Of a stretch of DNA of 64,000 nucleotides, positions 11,386 through 24,052 are shown piece by piece. Each line of letters starts with the position of its first letter. Positions within the stretch are counted from its first letter, which is position 1. The DNA is from Viola odorata. Lineage: Eukaryota; Streptophyta; Magnoliopsida; Malpighiales; Violaceae. The notes under the pieces are model-generated. The model was not told the DNA's origin, searched no databases, and saw only the letters and a list, made by a program, of their open reading frames with translations. Position numbers and translations under genes: made by a program. Where the stretch lies: contig OY829537.1 of the NCBI GenBank assembly GCA_963691705.1, positions 25,792,078 through 25,856,077 on the forward strand. The letters run 5' to 3'.

Positions 11386-13350
11386 ATGAACCCGAGTCGG
11401 AATTGGAATCATGTCGAGACTATCTGCATAGCGCCTTGCCAGAAAAGAGACCGTGGTTACTTGCATAATGCCTCGCTAGAATATAAGTTTACATCAAATG
11501 GATGTGAAAAGTGCTTTTTTTGTTACATTATGGAAGAAGTGTATGTGAAACAACTTCCCGGTTTTGAAGATCATAAACTTCCTAACCCTGTTTTTAAATT
11601 GGAAGAGGCTTTGTATGGTCTTAAACAAGCTCCTAGAGCTTGGTACGATCGTTTAAGTCAAATTTTTGTTAAAAATGGTTTCAAAATGGAAAAATTGATT
11701 CTACACTCTTCACTAAACATGATGGTGAACATATGTTAATTGTGCAAATTTATGTTGATGATATTATCTTTGGTGCTACTAATGATTCTTTGTGCAAGAA
11801 CTTTGAAAAATGTATGCATAGTGAATTTGAGATGAGCATGATGGGAGAATTGACATTCTCCCTTGGACTTCAAATCCGACAATCTCAAGACGGTATCTTT
11901 ATCAACCAAGCAAAGTATATCAAGGATCTCTTCACCGAATATGGATACGATAATATCAAGGAGAGTCCTATTCCCCTTAGTCCTACCACAAATCTTGACA
12001 AAGATGAAGACGGTAAAGATGTAGACATTACTCTTTATCGAGACATTTTCATTAAGCCTCTTGCAAAGGATCATTTCGTGGAGCTAAGACAGGAAAGTGG
12101 CATTTGTTATCCATTTTGAATGACTCTCCATCCGGTATTCCTAAACCTCTATCCTTAATGTCCATGCTATTGTGATTATTTACTTGATGTATTTGTTCAT
12201 GTGATTGATTATTGAGGACATGTGGTGGATGTGATATTTGTTTTTTGAAATATGAGAAATTGAGTCAAATGATAGGAGTGCTTTTGGAAGTTTTTTCTTT
12301 TCAAAATCTATTCAAATCCTCACCAAATCCTATCAAATTATCTGATATCCTCGTACGCATGCAACAGCCGTAAAAGTAGACATTTTGTATATCTTCGAGC
12401 TGTGAATTATAGATTTTTGGTGCTATAATTTGCGTATAAATACCCCCTTAATTCACATTGGAATCACTACACCTCTAGCTAAATCCGAAATTTCCAAACC
12501 GAAAGCCTTGCCTTCAAATTCTTTTAACTTTCAAGATGCTATCGTTTGAGATGAGGATGATGTTGTCAATATTGGCTTTGATGATTTCTCTCTTTGTTTT
12601 TCCTCTTCTCATGTTCAAAAATTGTCCAAGAAATGTCGACTTGTTCATGTGTCCCAAGTGTCAGTGCCCTCCGTGTCACTGCCCTTCACCTCAATGTTCT
12701 CTTTGATCATATCCGTGCAACATTAGTATTCTCTACTATAGTTTTTATTTTTGGAACTTATCTACTCTTATGCTTTGTAATGTTTTGTTTAGATTGAATA
12801 AGTATTATACTATTCCTTTATGAAGGAATTTGGATTTATATGATGTTTGTATTCTGAGCATTATCCATGTTTGTACTAATTATGTTTTATGTAATGTAAT
12901 GTGAAGTGTAATATATTTTATGAATAAAAATTCTGTATTAGTTATGCATATTTGTGTTTGACATTTTTGTTGGATAATTGTTGCACAACTACTTTATGAA
13001 GTAATTTTTATTTGATGTGTTGGCTCCTTTATTTACTCTCCATGGTTTTGCTGGATGTGTTTGGATATATTTTTGTTTGATTAAATATACTCTTTTTGAT
13101 TGGATATATTGTTCTGACTATTGTAATGAATGATTTAGCTTGAATATTTTTCTTTTGAAAATGAATTAGCTTGGATATAATTCTTTTTACCCTTTTTGTT
13201 GTTGACAAAGGGGGAGAAATATTTGGCGAAATTTATTTTAGGTGTAATAATTTTTGAATCTTTACTATGCTCCATGTGCACTAATGATTTTATGTAGGGG
13301 GAGCATTGAGGCTCCTAAATCAGTTTGATTTAATCAAATTTGATAGCATA
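11386..13350 (+). pseudogene. Scavenged 3' part of a Sirevirus-like copia element (RT to post-pol)
   Basis: Frames at 11386-11739 and 11733-12119 encode copia reverse transcriptase: [37 protein letters not shown], then LIVQIYVDDIIFGATNDSLC with the YVDD active site, and EFEMSMMGELTFSLGLQIRQ. The wording is typical of the Sirevirus lineage. A frameshift separates the two parts near 11690, and a large deletion joins TLYR directly to the end of RNase H (DIFIKPLAKDHFVELRQ). Downstream, a hydrophobic frame at 12594-12797 and GACAAAGGGGGAGAAA at about 13205 resemble Sirevirus post-pol sequence. No LTR of its own was found, so it looks copied into the LARD rather than inserted as an element. Confidence 0.7.
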
Positions 13351-13904
13351 ACGATAGGGGAGCATTTCGGCAAAGAAATAGGTTTTCGATCAAAGATATC
13401 AAAAAAAGCAACAAAATGACGACCAGAAGAATTCCATCGCTACTCAGCAGGACGAAGGAGTCCTCCTACCGACTCTTGAATAATCGTCATTTCTACCCTT
13501 GCTGCTTCTGCTTCGCATACCCCGGGTAGTCCCTTTCTTTTTATGCCTTTTCAATTTAGTGTAGTCGTGTTTTGAGGGGCATTTCATCCATAGTTGGGCA
13601 TATTATTTTTGCAGGGGGGCAAACGTACAGAATGATAGTTCGCAACAATAAGCTCTGTGCGTCCATTTTACCTTAGCTTTAGCCCAACGCTACACAGTGA
13701 GTGTAGAGGAATCCTCCTACCAGCTCTTGAATGAGCATCCCTCCATGCCTTGGGAATGAATGAAAGCTTCCCTCGTATCTTCAGCAATTTCACCAGAGGC
13801 TATGATTTTTGACAATTTTTGGGCATTGGCTAGAGTGACCACGCTGACGTCTGGCAATGTGAGCATGTTGGTCCATTTTGGGCGAGGGAAGAGTTAGGCC
13901 ATGT

Positions 13905-14730
13905 AGGGGTGTACAAAATTAGAATAACCCACGGTTAACGGGTGCATAACCGACCCGACCCGGCCCGTCAAATTAGCCTAACCCTAAGTATATAAGCATT
14001 ATTTTTTCCTTTCCGCCGCCCTCTACCTCTCAACTCTCATCACCTTACCTCTTCCATACGAGACTTCTCCTCCGTTTCCCCTCCCAACACCGACCGCTAC
14101 ACTACCCAAAATTACTTCATAAAAGTAATAGCACAACATTTTTTTTTTCTCAATCCAAATAAAAAATTATTACAAACCATAAGTGTATATAAATTCAGAG
14201 AGGGAATAGATAAGCATAAATGTAAGTGTTCATGATATGATTATTAAGAGGGGATAGAAAATAACCACGCAAAGTACGGAACATATGAAGCTCAAATACA
14301 TACGCACTTGCCTTGAATAAACCACATCAGCACCACAGCAATCAGCCAAGCCAAAGACAATATCATGACAAGTAGAAGCATTTTCGCCGACCTCTCCATT
14401 ATGTGTTGATAGCCAAGTTTTGTTTCGGTATATATGTGGAGGGATTGTTTGGATTTTGGTAAGATTGTATGAGGATTTGGTTGGTCTTCAAAAAGAAATT
14501 GTGTTTTAGAGAAGGAGAGAGAGCTCGGTTTCGTTTAAGGAGAAAGAACAAAATGGGGAAAGAAATGGGAGAGAAAGAAGAGAAGAAAAGAGAGGGAGAT
14601 TTCGAATGGGTTTGGTTAATAGGTTGGCCCAGTTGGAAGGCCCGATCCCTCATTTTAGTTTCTGAAAATCCAACCCGCCAACTGGCCATTATGGGCCATG
14701 ATCGGCCCGACCTGACCCATGTACACTTCT
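13905..14730. mobile_element. Putative hAT-like non-autonomous element
   Basis: Ends are AGGGGTGTACAAAA and the inverted AGAAGTGTACATG, flanked by GGCCATGT (13897-13904) and GGCCATCT (14731-14738), a 7/8 match of hAT size. Both ends carry GC-rich subterminal CCCGACCCGG / CGGCCCGACC words. No transposase frame. The imperfect duplication and short TIR make this less secure than the element at 25119. Confidence 0.5.
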
Positions 14731-14738
14731 GGCCATCT

Positions 14739-17150
14739 GGGAGGTCTCTTTTTGGCAGTATATGGATCCATGCTCGTATCGTCGATAGTCTGATGATTCC
14801 AAGATTTAAGAATGTTTCTTCCCCGCTATGTAATCTACATCAGCATCCGAATTTTGCGGTATCCCCATTCGGATCTCATCTCTTCATCAACATTCAAATT
14901 TTGCAGTGTCCCCGCCCAGATCTCGATCTACAATTCCCTATCGTCATCCTAGTGGGCATCAACGTCCAAACGTATCCATGTCCGATTCCTGCAAAAACGT
15001 CGTGAAGCTTCGATGTCCGAATGGAAGGACCTATGATAGAATCTGAATCACACCAGACATATTGGGATAAAGCCTCACTAAAAAAGGGAGAGTTTAAAAC
15101 CTATTGATTACATTGTCTTTCCTGAATCGCCCTTCGGTTCTACCCATTATTTTCTCTCTATTTCTGCAGGAACTTGAATCATACCATGGTTACTTGTATG
15201 ATTCTCAGTGAGACAGAGGAATCCTCCTCCTACCAACTTTGAAATGACCGTCATTTCTGCTCTGTTGCATATGTTCAGAGAAGTTCATCTACCTCTCTGC
15301 CTCTTTAAATTTTGTACAAACAGTATGCATTCATTCCCATATTGGGGGCAACTCTTCTAATTGTTCAAAAAATTTACGAGTGACCACGTCCTCACATTCT
15401 GTCTATAGAATTGCTAAAACTGTTGAGATTTTTGTGAAATCAATTTTTTTTGCTAAATAAAATCCACACTACCCTCAAATTTTCAAAAAAACTTCCATAA
15501 ATTGAGCGTGTTCATCATTTTATTGCATCATGGATAACTTGTGCATCCGTTTGAAATTATATGACATACATGATCTCGCCTGCTAGCTCTTATATCTACA
15601 ACATGCTTTAGATGTAAGCAGTCACAAACGCATCCCTGTGAGTATTTTGGGCCTTTACGCCATACTTCTTTCATGAGTGCAAATGCTAAACTAAGTGCTA
15701 GTTAGGTCTGCATAATATCCAGGGTACATGCACCATCAGACATGGGATAGCAGTAAGATGACATTGGACTTTGCTCTTTGCTTCCAAATTTGTTTGGTCT
15801 TCTTATTCTTTTGTCTTCAAACACTTATCTTTGCTCTTTATTCAATTCATTTCTTTTCTAAGCTGCCTGTAAAATCTCTTGCCTCCGCTTGAAATCCCTA
15901 GCTAATGGGCAGTGCTCAACTGAGGTGGTTAACCGAAGGTAAGGTTCACATCGCACTTAGTCTGCGAAAGAGGGGATGCGAAAGCTCCGAGGATCGTTGA
16001 TGGTCAACGTCAGAAGAAATTCGAGGAAGCCAGGACTTGAACGCCTCTGCCTTAAACCAAGACTTGAAACCCATCAAAATAATACGAAACTTGTACTTGC
16101 TTTCGCTTGCAAAAAAAAAAAAAAAAAAAAAAAAAAAAGTGTTCAAAAAGCACAATTAGCGAAAAGCAGAAGCAAGTACAAAAATGGCTCCAAGTCAATC
16201 TTCCAAAGGAGGGGAAGGCTACTTGTTCGTACAGCAACCAGAGCAATAGTAAAGCAGTAATGGTGCACAGCAGTAGCAACTGGTCCGGCCCATCTCGGAC
16301 CCAAAAAAGAAAAACTCAAAAATCCAGTTGTGTATTTGGAAGAAGGGGTCTCAAGTTGTATTCAAACAACAATTTGTGGAGAAGAAGACTCCCATTTCAA
16401 AAGGAAAAGCTACAGGGTTTAACAAAACTCTCACGAACTATTCTCAATGTGCACCTTACCTCCGGATAGCGACCTCGGTTGAGTATCGCTCATTAAATCC
16501 TTCCTTCTTCTACTAAAAAAAAAAGGGCACTTTCTTTCTAAACAAATTCTTTCTTTCTTCTTCTTTCTTTCTATCCACTACATATTTCTGTTCTCTTGCA
16601 AAGTCCTTTCGATTATTAGAATGCCCATGCATATGCATCTTTATCTGAAGTTTATTCACTCGGATTGACATTGCAAATCTGACTGTGTGCTATGTTTCTG
16701 CATTTCTATGAGTGTAAACACATAGCCTCATTCCTGAGTGTGAGCGCAAACACTAATATCTGGTGAGGATTGCTTACATCTACATGTTGTGGGAAAGTCT
16801 TGTCTTTGAGGTCGTTATCTCCTGGGTAAGATGCGGATGCTTTTCTAGACTTGTATCAAGCATGCTTATATGATAGAAAATGGATGACATGTTCTCCAGA
16901 AATGCATAAACTTGTTGAACTTTCTCTTGATAGGGAAGTTGCTTTTATAAAATACTGGGGGCAAACCTTTGGGTAGTGTGGGAATACTTTCATATACAAC
17001 ATACATGATTTGATTGTTTCTATTTATCATTTGTTCTATATTTTTTCCATCCACTACTGCTTCGTGTTTGTTTCCTCCTTATCTGCAGGATACAGATATG
17101 TTTCGGTGGAATCTCACATTATGATCAATTTCCACCAACAAATCCATCCA
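14739..17150. other. LARD interior without recognised genes
   Basis: Non-coding. A diverged repeat around GGAATCCTCCTACCAACT occurs near 13460, 13700 and 15215. A 28-base poly(A) run at 16111-16138 follows sequence (about 15905-16110) with weak tRNA-like box motifs, so a SINE or other retroposed piece is possible but not supported by a target duplication. Confidence 0.35.
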
Positions 17151-17189
17151 ATAAATGTCTGAATGGAGCACGTTACCACTCCACCATTC

Positions 17190-18272
17190 AAAAAAAAAAT
17201 CATGTGGAGGTTCAGAAACTCCACCTTTCAAAAATCGTGTGGCGGTTCAAAAACCCCACATTTCAAAGATTGCGTGGCGGTTCAAACCCCACATTGCAAA
17301 AAATCGTGTGGCGGTTCAAACCCCACATTTCAAAAAAATCATGTGGCGGTTCAGAAACCCCACATTTCAAAAATTGTGTGGCGGTTCAAACCCCACCTCT
17401 CAAAAAATCGTGTGGCGGTTCAAAACCACCACATTTCAAAAACTGTGCGGCGGTTCAAACTCCCACTCTTCAATCTTGTAGGGCGGTTCAAACCCCACTC
17501 TATAAAAAAATTGTGCGGCGGTTCAAAACCCCCACTTTTCAACCTTGTGCGGCGGTTCAAACCCCCACTCTTCAATCTCGTGTGGCGGTTCAAACCCCAC
17601 CTTTCAAAAAATCATGTGGAGGTTCAAACCCCACCTTGCAAAAAATCGTGTGGTGGTTTAAACCCCACCTTTCAAAGACCGTGTGGTGGTTCAAGCCCCA
17701 CCTTCTAAAAAATTGAGTGGCGGTTCAAACCCCACATTTCAAAAATCATGTGGCGGTTCAAACCCCCACATTTCAAAAAAATCAAAAAAAAAAAAAAAAA
17801 AAAAATCGTGTGGTGGTTCAAACCCCACATTTCAAAAATCATGTGGCGGTTCAAACCCCACCTTTCAAAAAATCAAATCAAGTGGCGGTTCAAATCCCAC
17901 CTTTCAAAAAAATCAAAAAATCGTGTGGCGGTTCAAACCCCACCTTCAAAAAAAAAAATCATGTGGCGGTTCAAACCCCACCTTTCAAAAATCGTGTGGA
18001 GGTTCAAAAAACTCCACCTGTCAAAAATCGTGTGGCGGTTCAAAACCCACATTTCAAAAATCATGTGGCGGTTCAAACTCCACCTTTCAAAAAAATCAAA
18101 TCAAGTGGCGGTTCAAATCCCACCTTTCAAAAAAATCATGTGGAGGTTCAGAAACCCCACATTTCAAAAATTGTGTGGCGGTTCAAACCCCACCTCTCAA
18201 ATATCGTGTGGCGGTTCAAACCCCACCTTTCAAGAAATCGTGTGGCGGTTAAAACCCCACCTTGCAAAAACC
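17190..18272 (+). repeat. Tandem array, about 30 units of ~36 bp, with B-box-like core
   Basis: Roughly 30 units built as GTGTGGCGGTTCAAACCCCA plus a C/T-A-rich tail ending in a variable A run and TC. The core is better kept than the A-rich spacer, whose length varies. Around half the units contain GGTTCAAACCC exactly. Long open frames across the array in three frames are a by-product of the repeat and not genes. Confidence 0.95.
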
Positions 18273-18289
18273 ATTTAACGTTTATTTCG

Positions 18290-19640
18290 CAGAATCAGTC
18301 ATGATTATCAGCGTCTGAGTGGAGCTGAATTTATCAACGTCCGAGTGAAGTTGTAGGCATCTGAGTAGAGCCATTATTGATCAGCGTCTGAGTAGAGCTG
18401 AATTTACATTTTCTGCATCGCGACATTCGAGGGGAGACGTCCGAGTGAAGTCGCATTTTACATTTCTGTAAGGTATCCGAGTGGAACCAACAGCGTCCGA
18501 GTGGAACTGGATTTATTAACGTCCGAGTGGAGTTGTCGGCATCTGAGTAGAGCCATTAGTGATCAGCGTCCGAGTGGAGCTGAATTTATATTTTTCAAGA
18601 CATCCGAGTGGAGTCATCAGTGTCCGAGTGGAACTGAATTTGCAAGGCATCCGAGTGGGGCCATCAGCGTCTGAGTAGAGCTGAATTTATATTTATGCAT
18701 CGCGAAATTCGAGTGGAGACGTCCGAGTGTAGCCGCAATTTATATTTTTTTGTAAGGCATCCGAGTGGAGCCATCAGCGTCTGAGTGGAGCTGAATTTAC
18801 TTTTTTGCAAAGCATCCGAGTGGAGCTAAATTTTCTTTTCTATAATTTAAATTTCCGCATCAGCAATTGAGTAGGCATCGCAGTGGTCAAATGGAGATAT
18901 CCAAGTGAAGCTGCAATTTACAGTTCTGCAAAGCATCCTAGTATCCGAATTGAACAATCAACGTCCAAGTGGAATCAATCAGCGTCTGAGTAGAGCTGAA
19001 TTTATCCTTCTACAAAGCATCTCGCATCCTAGTAGGCATCGGCGTTCGAGTGAAGCTGAATCTATTTTTCTGCAATTTATTTTCCGCATCAGTGTCCCAG
19101 TAACATCGGCCTTGGAGCAGAACTGAATTGGCATTATTGCAAAGCTGTCCAAATAGAGCCGTCAACATCAAAAAAACTAAGTTTACACTTTTGTAATTTA
19201 CTTTTCTGCAACACGTCATCCGTATAAGGCTGTTTGATTTTCTGCTTTCAGATTTATGTCCTTTCATAATATACATATATGAGTGGGACTACCTCACATT
19301 TTTACATCGCAGCATCCGAATGGAGCCATCAATGCCCGAATGAAAATGAATCTACGTTTCTCCGACGGTGTCCGAGTGAAACTGAATCCAAAAGGCATCC
19401 GAGTGGAGCCACCAGCATCATGAGTAGAGCTGAATTTATGTTTCTACCTTGCGACATCAGCATCCGAGTGAAGTTGAACTTATTTTCATGCGTTTTAATC
19501 AATGTCTGAGTGGAGGTAAATTTAAAATTTTGGCAATTTTTATTTCTCTAAGGCATCCGAGTGGAGATGAGTTCACATTTTCGCAATTTACATTTTTGCA
19601 CCATGGTATCCGATCGGAGCCATTTTCCAAAATTTATGCC
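18290..19640 (+). repeat. Second repeat block (CCGAGTGGAG family)
   Basis: Dozens of diverged copies of GCATCCGAGTGGAGCCATCA and CGTCCGAGTGGAGCTGAATT, alternating at roughly 25-60 bp. It directly follows the first array. Frames are interrupted, so no protein-level constraint is seen. Confidence 0.9.
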
Positions 19641-19751
19641 CTTCCATGTTCCTTACATGTCATTCTGCATTTTGAACATTCATGGTACTGGGGCAAGCGT
19701 CTTTACTGCTCATCAAAAATTTCAGTTACACTTTATTTTTGATAAGACAGT

Positions 19752-19765
19752 AAAGAGGGGGCAAC
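19752..19765 (+). other. Polypurine tract of the LARD
   Basis: AAAGAGGGGGCAAC directly precedes the 3' LTR, the expected plus-strand priming site. Confidence 0.85.
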
Positions 19766-22371
19766 TGTTGATACCCGAATTTTGACACGATTAACTCAAG
19801 TCGTTCATTTTTTCGCTCATTCCTGATCTTATTATTATTATTATTTCCATTTATTTACTATTTATTATCTTGTTTTATTTTATTTCATGTCATTTTATTT
19901 TATTTTGTATGTATTTTCCGTTCGAACTTTTATCGATTCCAAATTAAATTTCTCGTATCATTGGATCGAACCCCAAAAAATAATCATACTCATTTTCACT
20001 TTCACTTTACTTTACATTTTTTACTCATTCTTTCCTGTCCACTATCCGAACACCATCATCTCTTCCCTTTCAATTTATTAAACACCATCATCACACCTTC
20101 TTCATTTTTTTCTTTAAAAGAATCCAATTTCAATTGGATCCGATTATAAACAAGATCATCCCATTTCAATCGGGAGGAGCCATCACAATTTCACAAAATA
20201 ATCGCCCAAATCTGCCACCTCCAAAAAATACACAAACAAACAGACCCAATTTACTTCCCCAAATAATCAAACCCATCTCCGATTTCAATCAATACAAGCC
20301 CAACACCCGAACAACCAATCAACTATAACCCGAGTCCACCCCCCAACCTGAAACCAGACCCAAAATCAACATCAGCCGCGCCAGCCGGCCACTATCCCTC
20401 GCCGTCGCACCAGCCAATCACAAACCCACCGCCGCTCCACCACAGAAACCCTCACCTCCGCCGCTGCCAACCCAACTGCTCCTCCGGCACAACCAAATAA
20501 CCAAAACCAAATTAACCCACGAACGACCAACAAACCAAAGCCAAATTAACCCCTATCAAACCCGACCCAGCAAAACCGCATCCCACCGTCGCTGTGGCTT
20601 CCCAGTCGTCGCCTCCACCGACCGCCGCATCGCCGCTGCTCAATCTCTTCCTCTGCTTTCAGCGTTGTCCGACCCTCCTTTGACTAAACCGAACCCGCCG
20701 CCGCCAGCTACCATCTACCCAGCCGGCCATCTCGTCACCGCGGTTCGCTGCTCCAACCACCACCACCCCTCGGCCGAAAAGAAGCAAAGAAAAAGAAATG
20801 GAAAAAGAATAAGGGAGGAGGAGAAGAGAGGGCTGCAATGAAGGAAGGAAAATGGAATAAGGAAGAAAAGAAATAAAAGGAAAGAATGAAGAGAAAAAAA
20901 GAGTGATGTTGGTGTCGTTGAAACAAGGAAATAAAAGAATGAAAGGATTGAGTAATGGGCCGCGGCCCTATAGTAAAAATGGGTGTTATGGACTGGGGCC
21001 CGAAAATGAAGGAATGGAAGAAACGGGCTGCGGCCCAAGTTTTTCTAATTAAAATCGGTACTAACTTTTTTCCATTTTTTTAGGTACCGAGTTCGCGATT
21101 ACCATCCTGATTGATTATTCTGCCAACTTTAATGGGTAAGGGATTCCATTTTTATTAATATTTAATCATTTGAAATTTATTTGTGAGTCCCTTACTTATA
21201 CGCGTTTATTTGTCTATTTTGTTCGTATGTTTTATTTGCACGCTCGTCGTGATGATGCCCCAATGAGCTTGTTGGAGCTCGACGAGGAGTTCGATGCGTC
21301 ATTGCCAATTGCGAAGCTCGAATGGAGAATTTAATTGTTGTATTTATTTATTTGGGAATTTGTAATTAATTTGTAATATTTATTTGCAGTATTTATCTAT
21401 TTTATTATTAATTGTTGCCACTAATCTTTGATCTACAGGTAAAGCTCTCCAGGTATGTTTTCCTTTTTCCCTTCTTTATTTTGGATAAACGTATTTTAAT
21501 GCGTGATTGTTAGAATTCGAATTAATCTGTTTGCATGATGCTTATACCAATGAATGTGCTTTATTTTATGCTTGTTTCGTGTGCGGCTTTGTCCCCACGA
21601 ATTTACGCTTTTATTTTGATGAATGTGTTCCGTGTGCGGCTTCGACCCCACGAATGTTTTTTTATTATTTATGCTATCTTGGCGAATGTGTTATGTGCGC
21701 GGCTTCGACCCCACCCCGGTTTTTCTCTTTTCAACGTGTTTTCTCGCATTCACTCAAAACGGTACTTTGCTAGCCTATGCATGCTTAGAACCACTTAGTA
21801 AATAGGATTTAATCACGTGCATTGGCCCGATGATGATAGTGATCCATCGTTGTTCACTAAGGTCGTCGCTTTGGTAAAGATTAATAAAACGGTAGTAATC
21901 CCACCTAATTTGGCATGTAATCGGACTAATTTTGAACTCGGCTAAATATAACCGGAATAGGTGTGAAACCAACCTTTTTATCTTTTAGAGGATAAAAAAT
22001 GTTATTTTCTATTAAACAACTCGACAACAATTAGGATAAAATCAATCTCACAAATTTAAGAACTAAAGTGACGATCCCCTTGAGGGCCCAAATTACTTGT
22101 TTTCAACATGATTTTTAAACACCTCTTTTTTTAGAACCGGTAACCTTTTTAAGGATGAGACTCGGGTGCCTAACACCTTCCCAAGTCCATAATACGACCC
22201 CGAACCATCGTTCTCGGGTTTAGACCCTTTTCATTTGTGCCTTAGTTTTATTTTATTTTCTTCCTTTTTTGGACATTATAGGTTTTCCCTAAACCTTAGA
22301 AAAATAGGGTGGCGACTTCATTGTTATGTGATTTTCATTGCGTCCCGAATTTCGCTCGCGACGGTGCGACA
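19766..22371 (+). repeat. 3' LTR of the LARD
   Basis: Same length as the 5' LTR (2,606 bp) with three transitions found by eye. Followed by CACGC, the target duplication. Confidence 0.95.
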
Positions 22372-23200
22372 CACGCATTTAACCAAATCTTCAGTGTGTC
22401 TCATTTTTCATGTTGACTCCCAAGTCTTTTTGGATGATGTAATTAATTTATTAGCAATGACGTTTTCTTCTATTTTTAAAAATTAATTTAGTGTCTTTGT
22501 TTATTTTTTGTTGTTTTCAGCCGAGAAGTTGGGATTAACTTGGGTGCGTATTTAGATTCAATTGGTGCAAATTTTAGGAATGAAGCGAATTTTGGTACGC
22601 GAGGATCTACGATACTGCGGGAGGATGCTCGGATCTTTAAGGGAGCGTTCAGCCCTTTTTATCTTGATCTACATGTGTCGCAATTTGAGTTCAAGGCTCG
22701 CGTCTTGGAGCTGCATCATCAAGTTTATGATCATTCCTTTTCTTTTTTATGAGTTGTATCTGGTCTGGAGTTTCCTATTTGCAAAATTGATTTTAAGGTT
22801 TTAACCTTTTCTAGGTAGGAGTGTGTATGTTAAGAACAATTTACCAAGACCTGAGGATTTTTCAAAGGCGTTGTACACATATAGGGCAAAATGATCTACA
22901 GGGTGCATTTAAGTCGATGAATGAGAAGCAAATGGTGAATTCTTTACCGGATATAGTTAATAAGTTTGTGCTAGCAGTTGATGTGATTTGAACATGGTTT
23001 TGTGGTTGAAGCGTGCATTTGTAGTTACCTTGCGCACTAGAAGGGCGTGACACAACGTCACACGATTGTCGAGTCGAAAATAGACGGAGAGTTAATAATC
23101 AATTAGAACGATAGTTAGAGAAAGAAAATCATGAAAATGTAAAAAGAAGATGCAAATAACATGGAGGCGGAGAAGACAAGCATATTTAGGGTTTGTTTAT
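22372..23200 (+). other. Unrecognised, exon-like sequence right of the LARD
   Basis: A TTTTCAG acceptor at about 22520 is followed by 230 bp with two overlapping open frames (22540-22752 and 22562-22804), then a further stretch at about 22816-22890 reading SVYVKNNLPRPEDFSKALYT before a stop. Neither product is familiar. Given the neighbouring PSRP5, CHX and Ole e 1 pieces, another captured gene fragment is possible. Confidence 0.3.
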
Positions 23201-23215
23201 TCATTAAATCATTTT

Positions 23216-23548
23216 TTAATAATTTATTTTAATATTTAATAAGTGACGTGGAGCTGACATGGACAAAATAACCATTAGTTGGTAATTATGCTTAAAAGTA
23301 CTAGGCAATGGGAAATAAGTTTATAAAATACAATTTTTTGGGAAAAAATTCGAGCGGTCGCGAGGTAAGTAATACAACTTTTTAATAAAACTTGTTTATT
23401 CATTAAATCATTTTTTAATATTTTTTTTAATATTTAATAACTGATGTGGAGCTGACATGGACAAAATAACCATTAGTTAATAATTATGTTTAAAAGTATT
23501 AGACAATAGAAAATAAGTTTATAAAATACAATTTTTTGGGAAAAAATT
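23216..23548 (-). repeat. Two tandem copies of the subterminal repeat
   Basis: Copies at about 23216-23355 and 23403-23548 share GACATGGACAAAATAACCAT and end CAATTTTTTGGGAAAAAATT. In reverse complement they match 3827-3935, giving the fragment-bearing region inverted subterminal repeats. Confidence 0.7.
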
Positions 23549-24052
23549 CTTCTTTCTTCTTTTTTTTTCCATTTTACTGTTTATTTCACTAATAAATAAA
23601 AAATACTGTTTGATTCCCACACCACTTCCATTACCATGATTTTCTGATTTTTAACCAAATAAACATTCACACGCATCAACAATGAAAATCTAAAAAGTAG
23701 TAGTGAAATTAAAAATGGAAAAAAGAAGAAAGAAGAAAGCGAGGAGATCGGTATGAGAGACAAGTAAAGTTGCAGCAGAGTTTTCTCTGCCCTTGTTTGT
23801 TCCATTTTGCAAGATTTTGATTATAGGAGGAATGGCTCCTTCTCTGGCTATCAGCCTCTTGTTCGCTTCATTGATGAAGCGATTCCATCATTGATTATTT
23901 AAAAAAATTGGAAAAGAGAAGAAGAAAGAGAGAGAGTAAAGATAAAATTAATTAATTAATGTGGTGGTAATTAGAAAATTAGAGGAATAATTGGAACTAC
24001 TATATTTATCCTCATGTGTTTTAATGAAATTAATGTAAAAATAAGGACAATT

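Larger units (their letters stand above)
7620..22371 (+). mobile_element. Large non-autonomous LTR retrotransposon (LARD), Tat/Ogre-like signals
   Basis: A complete 14,752-bp element: two 2,606-bp LTRs starting TGTTGATACCCG and ending GGTGCGACA, a primer site just inside the 5' LTR, a polypurine tract just before the 3' LTR, and perfect CACGC target duplications at 7615-7619 and 22372-22376. I found only three differences between the LTRs (8408/20554, 9167/21313, 10048/22194), all transitions, about 0.1 percent. At plant substitution rates of 0.7-1.3e-8 per site per year this is well under 0.1 million years. The 9.5-kb interior has no gag or pol of its own; it holds a leader, a scavenged copia fragment, an hAT-like insertion and two large repeat blocks. 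It must move using proteins from another element, probably of the Tat lineage. Confidence 0.92.

Noticed and set aside
14469..15005. 178-residue plus-strand ORF
   Set aside because: It crosses the right end of the hAT-like element into unrelated DNA and its product is compositionally biased; no homology recognised.
15905..16138. SINE with a 28-base poly(A) tail
   Set aside because: Box A and B matches are weak and no target duplication flanks it, so I list it only as a possibility.
17190..18272. CRISPR-like array
   Set aside because: Units are contiguous and A-rich spacers are low-complexity variants of each other, with no unique spacers; the sequence is plant nuclear DNA.
17155..18304. Long overlapping ORFs in three plus-strand frames (108-195 residues)
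   Set aside because: They exist only because a ~36-bp unit lacking stops is repeated; all frames are equally open, which is not how coding repeats behave.
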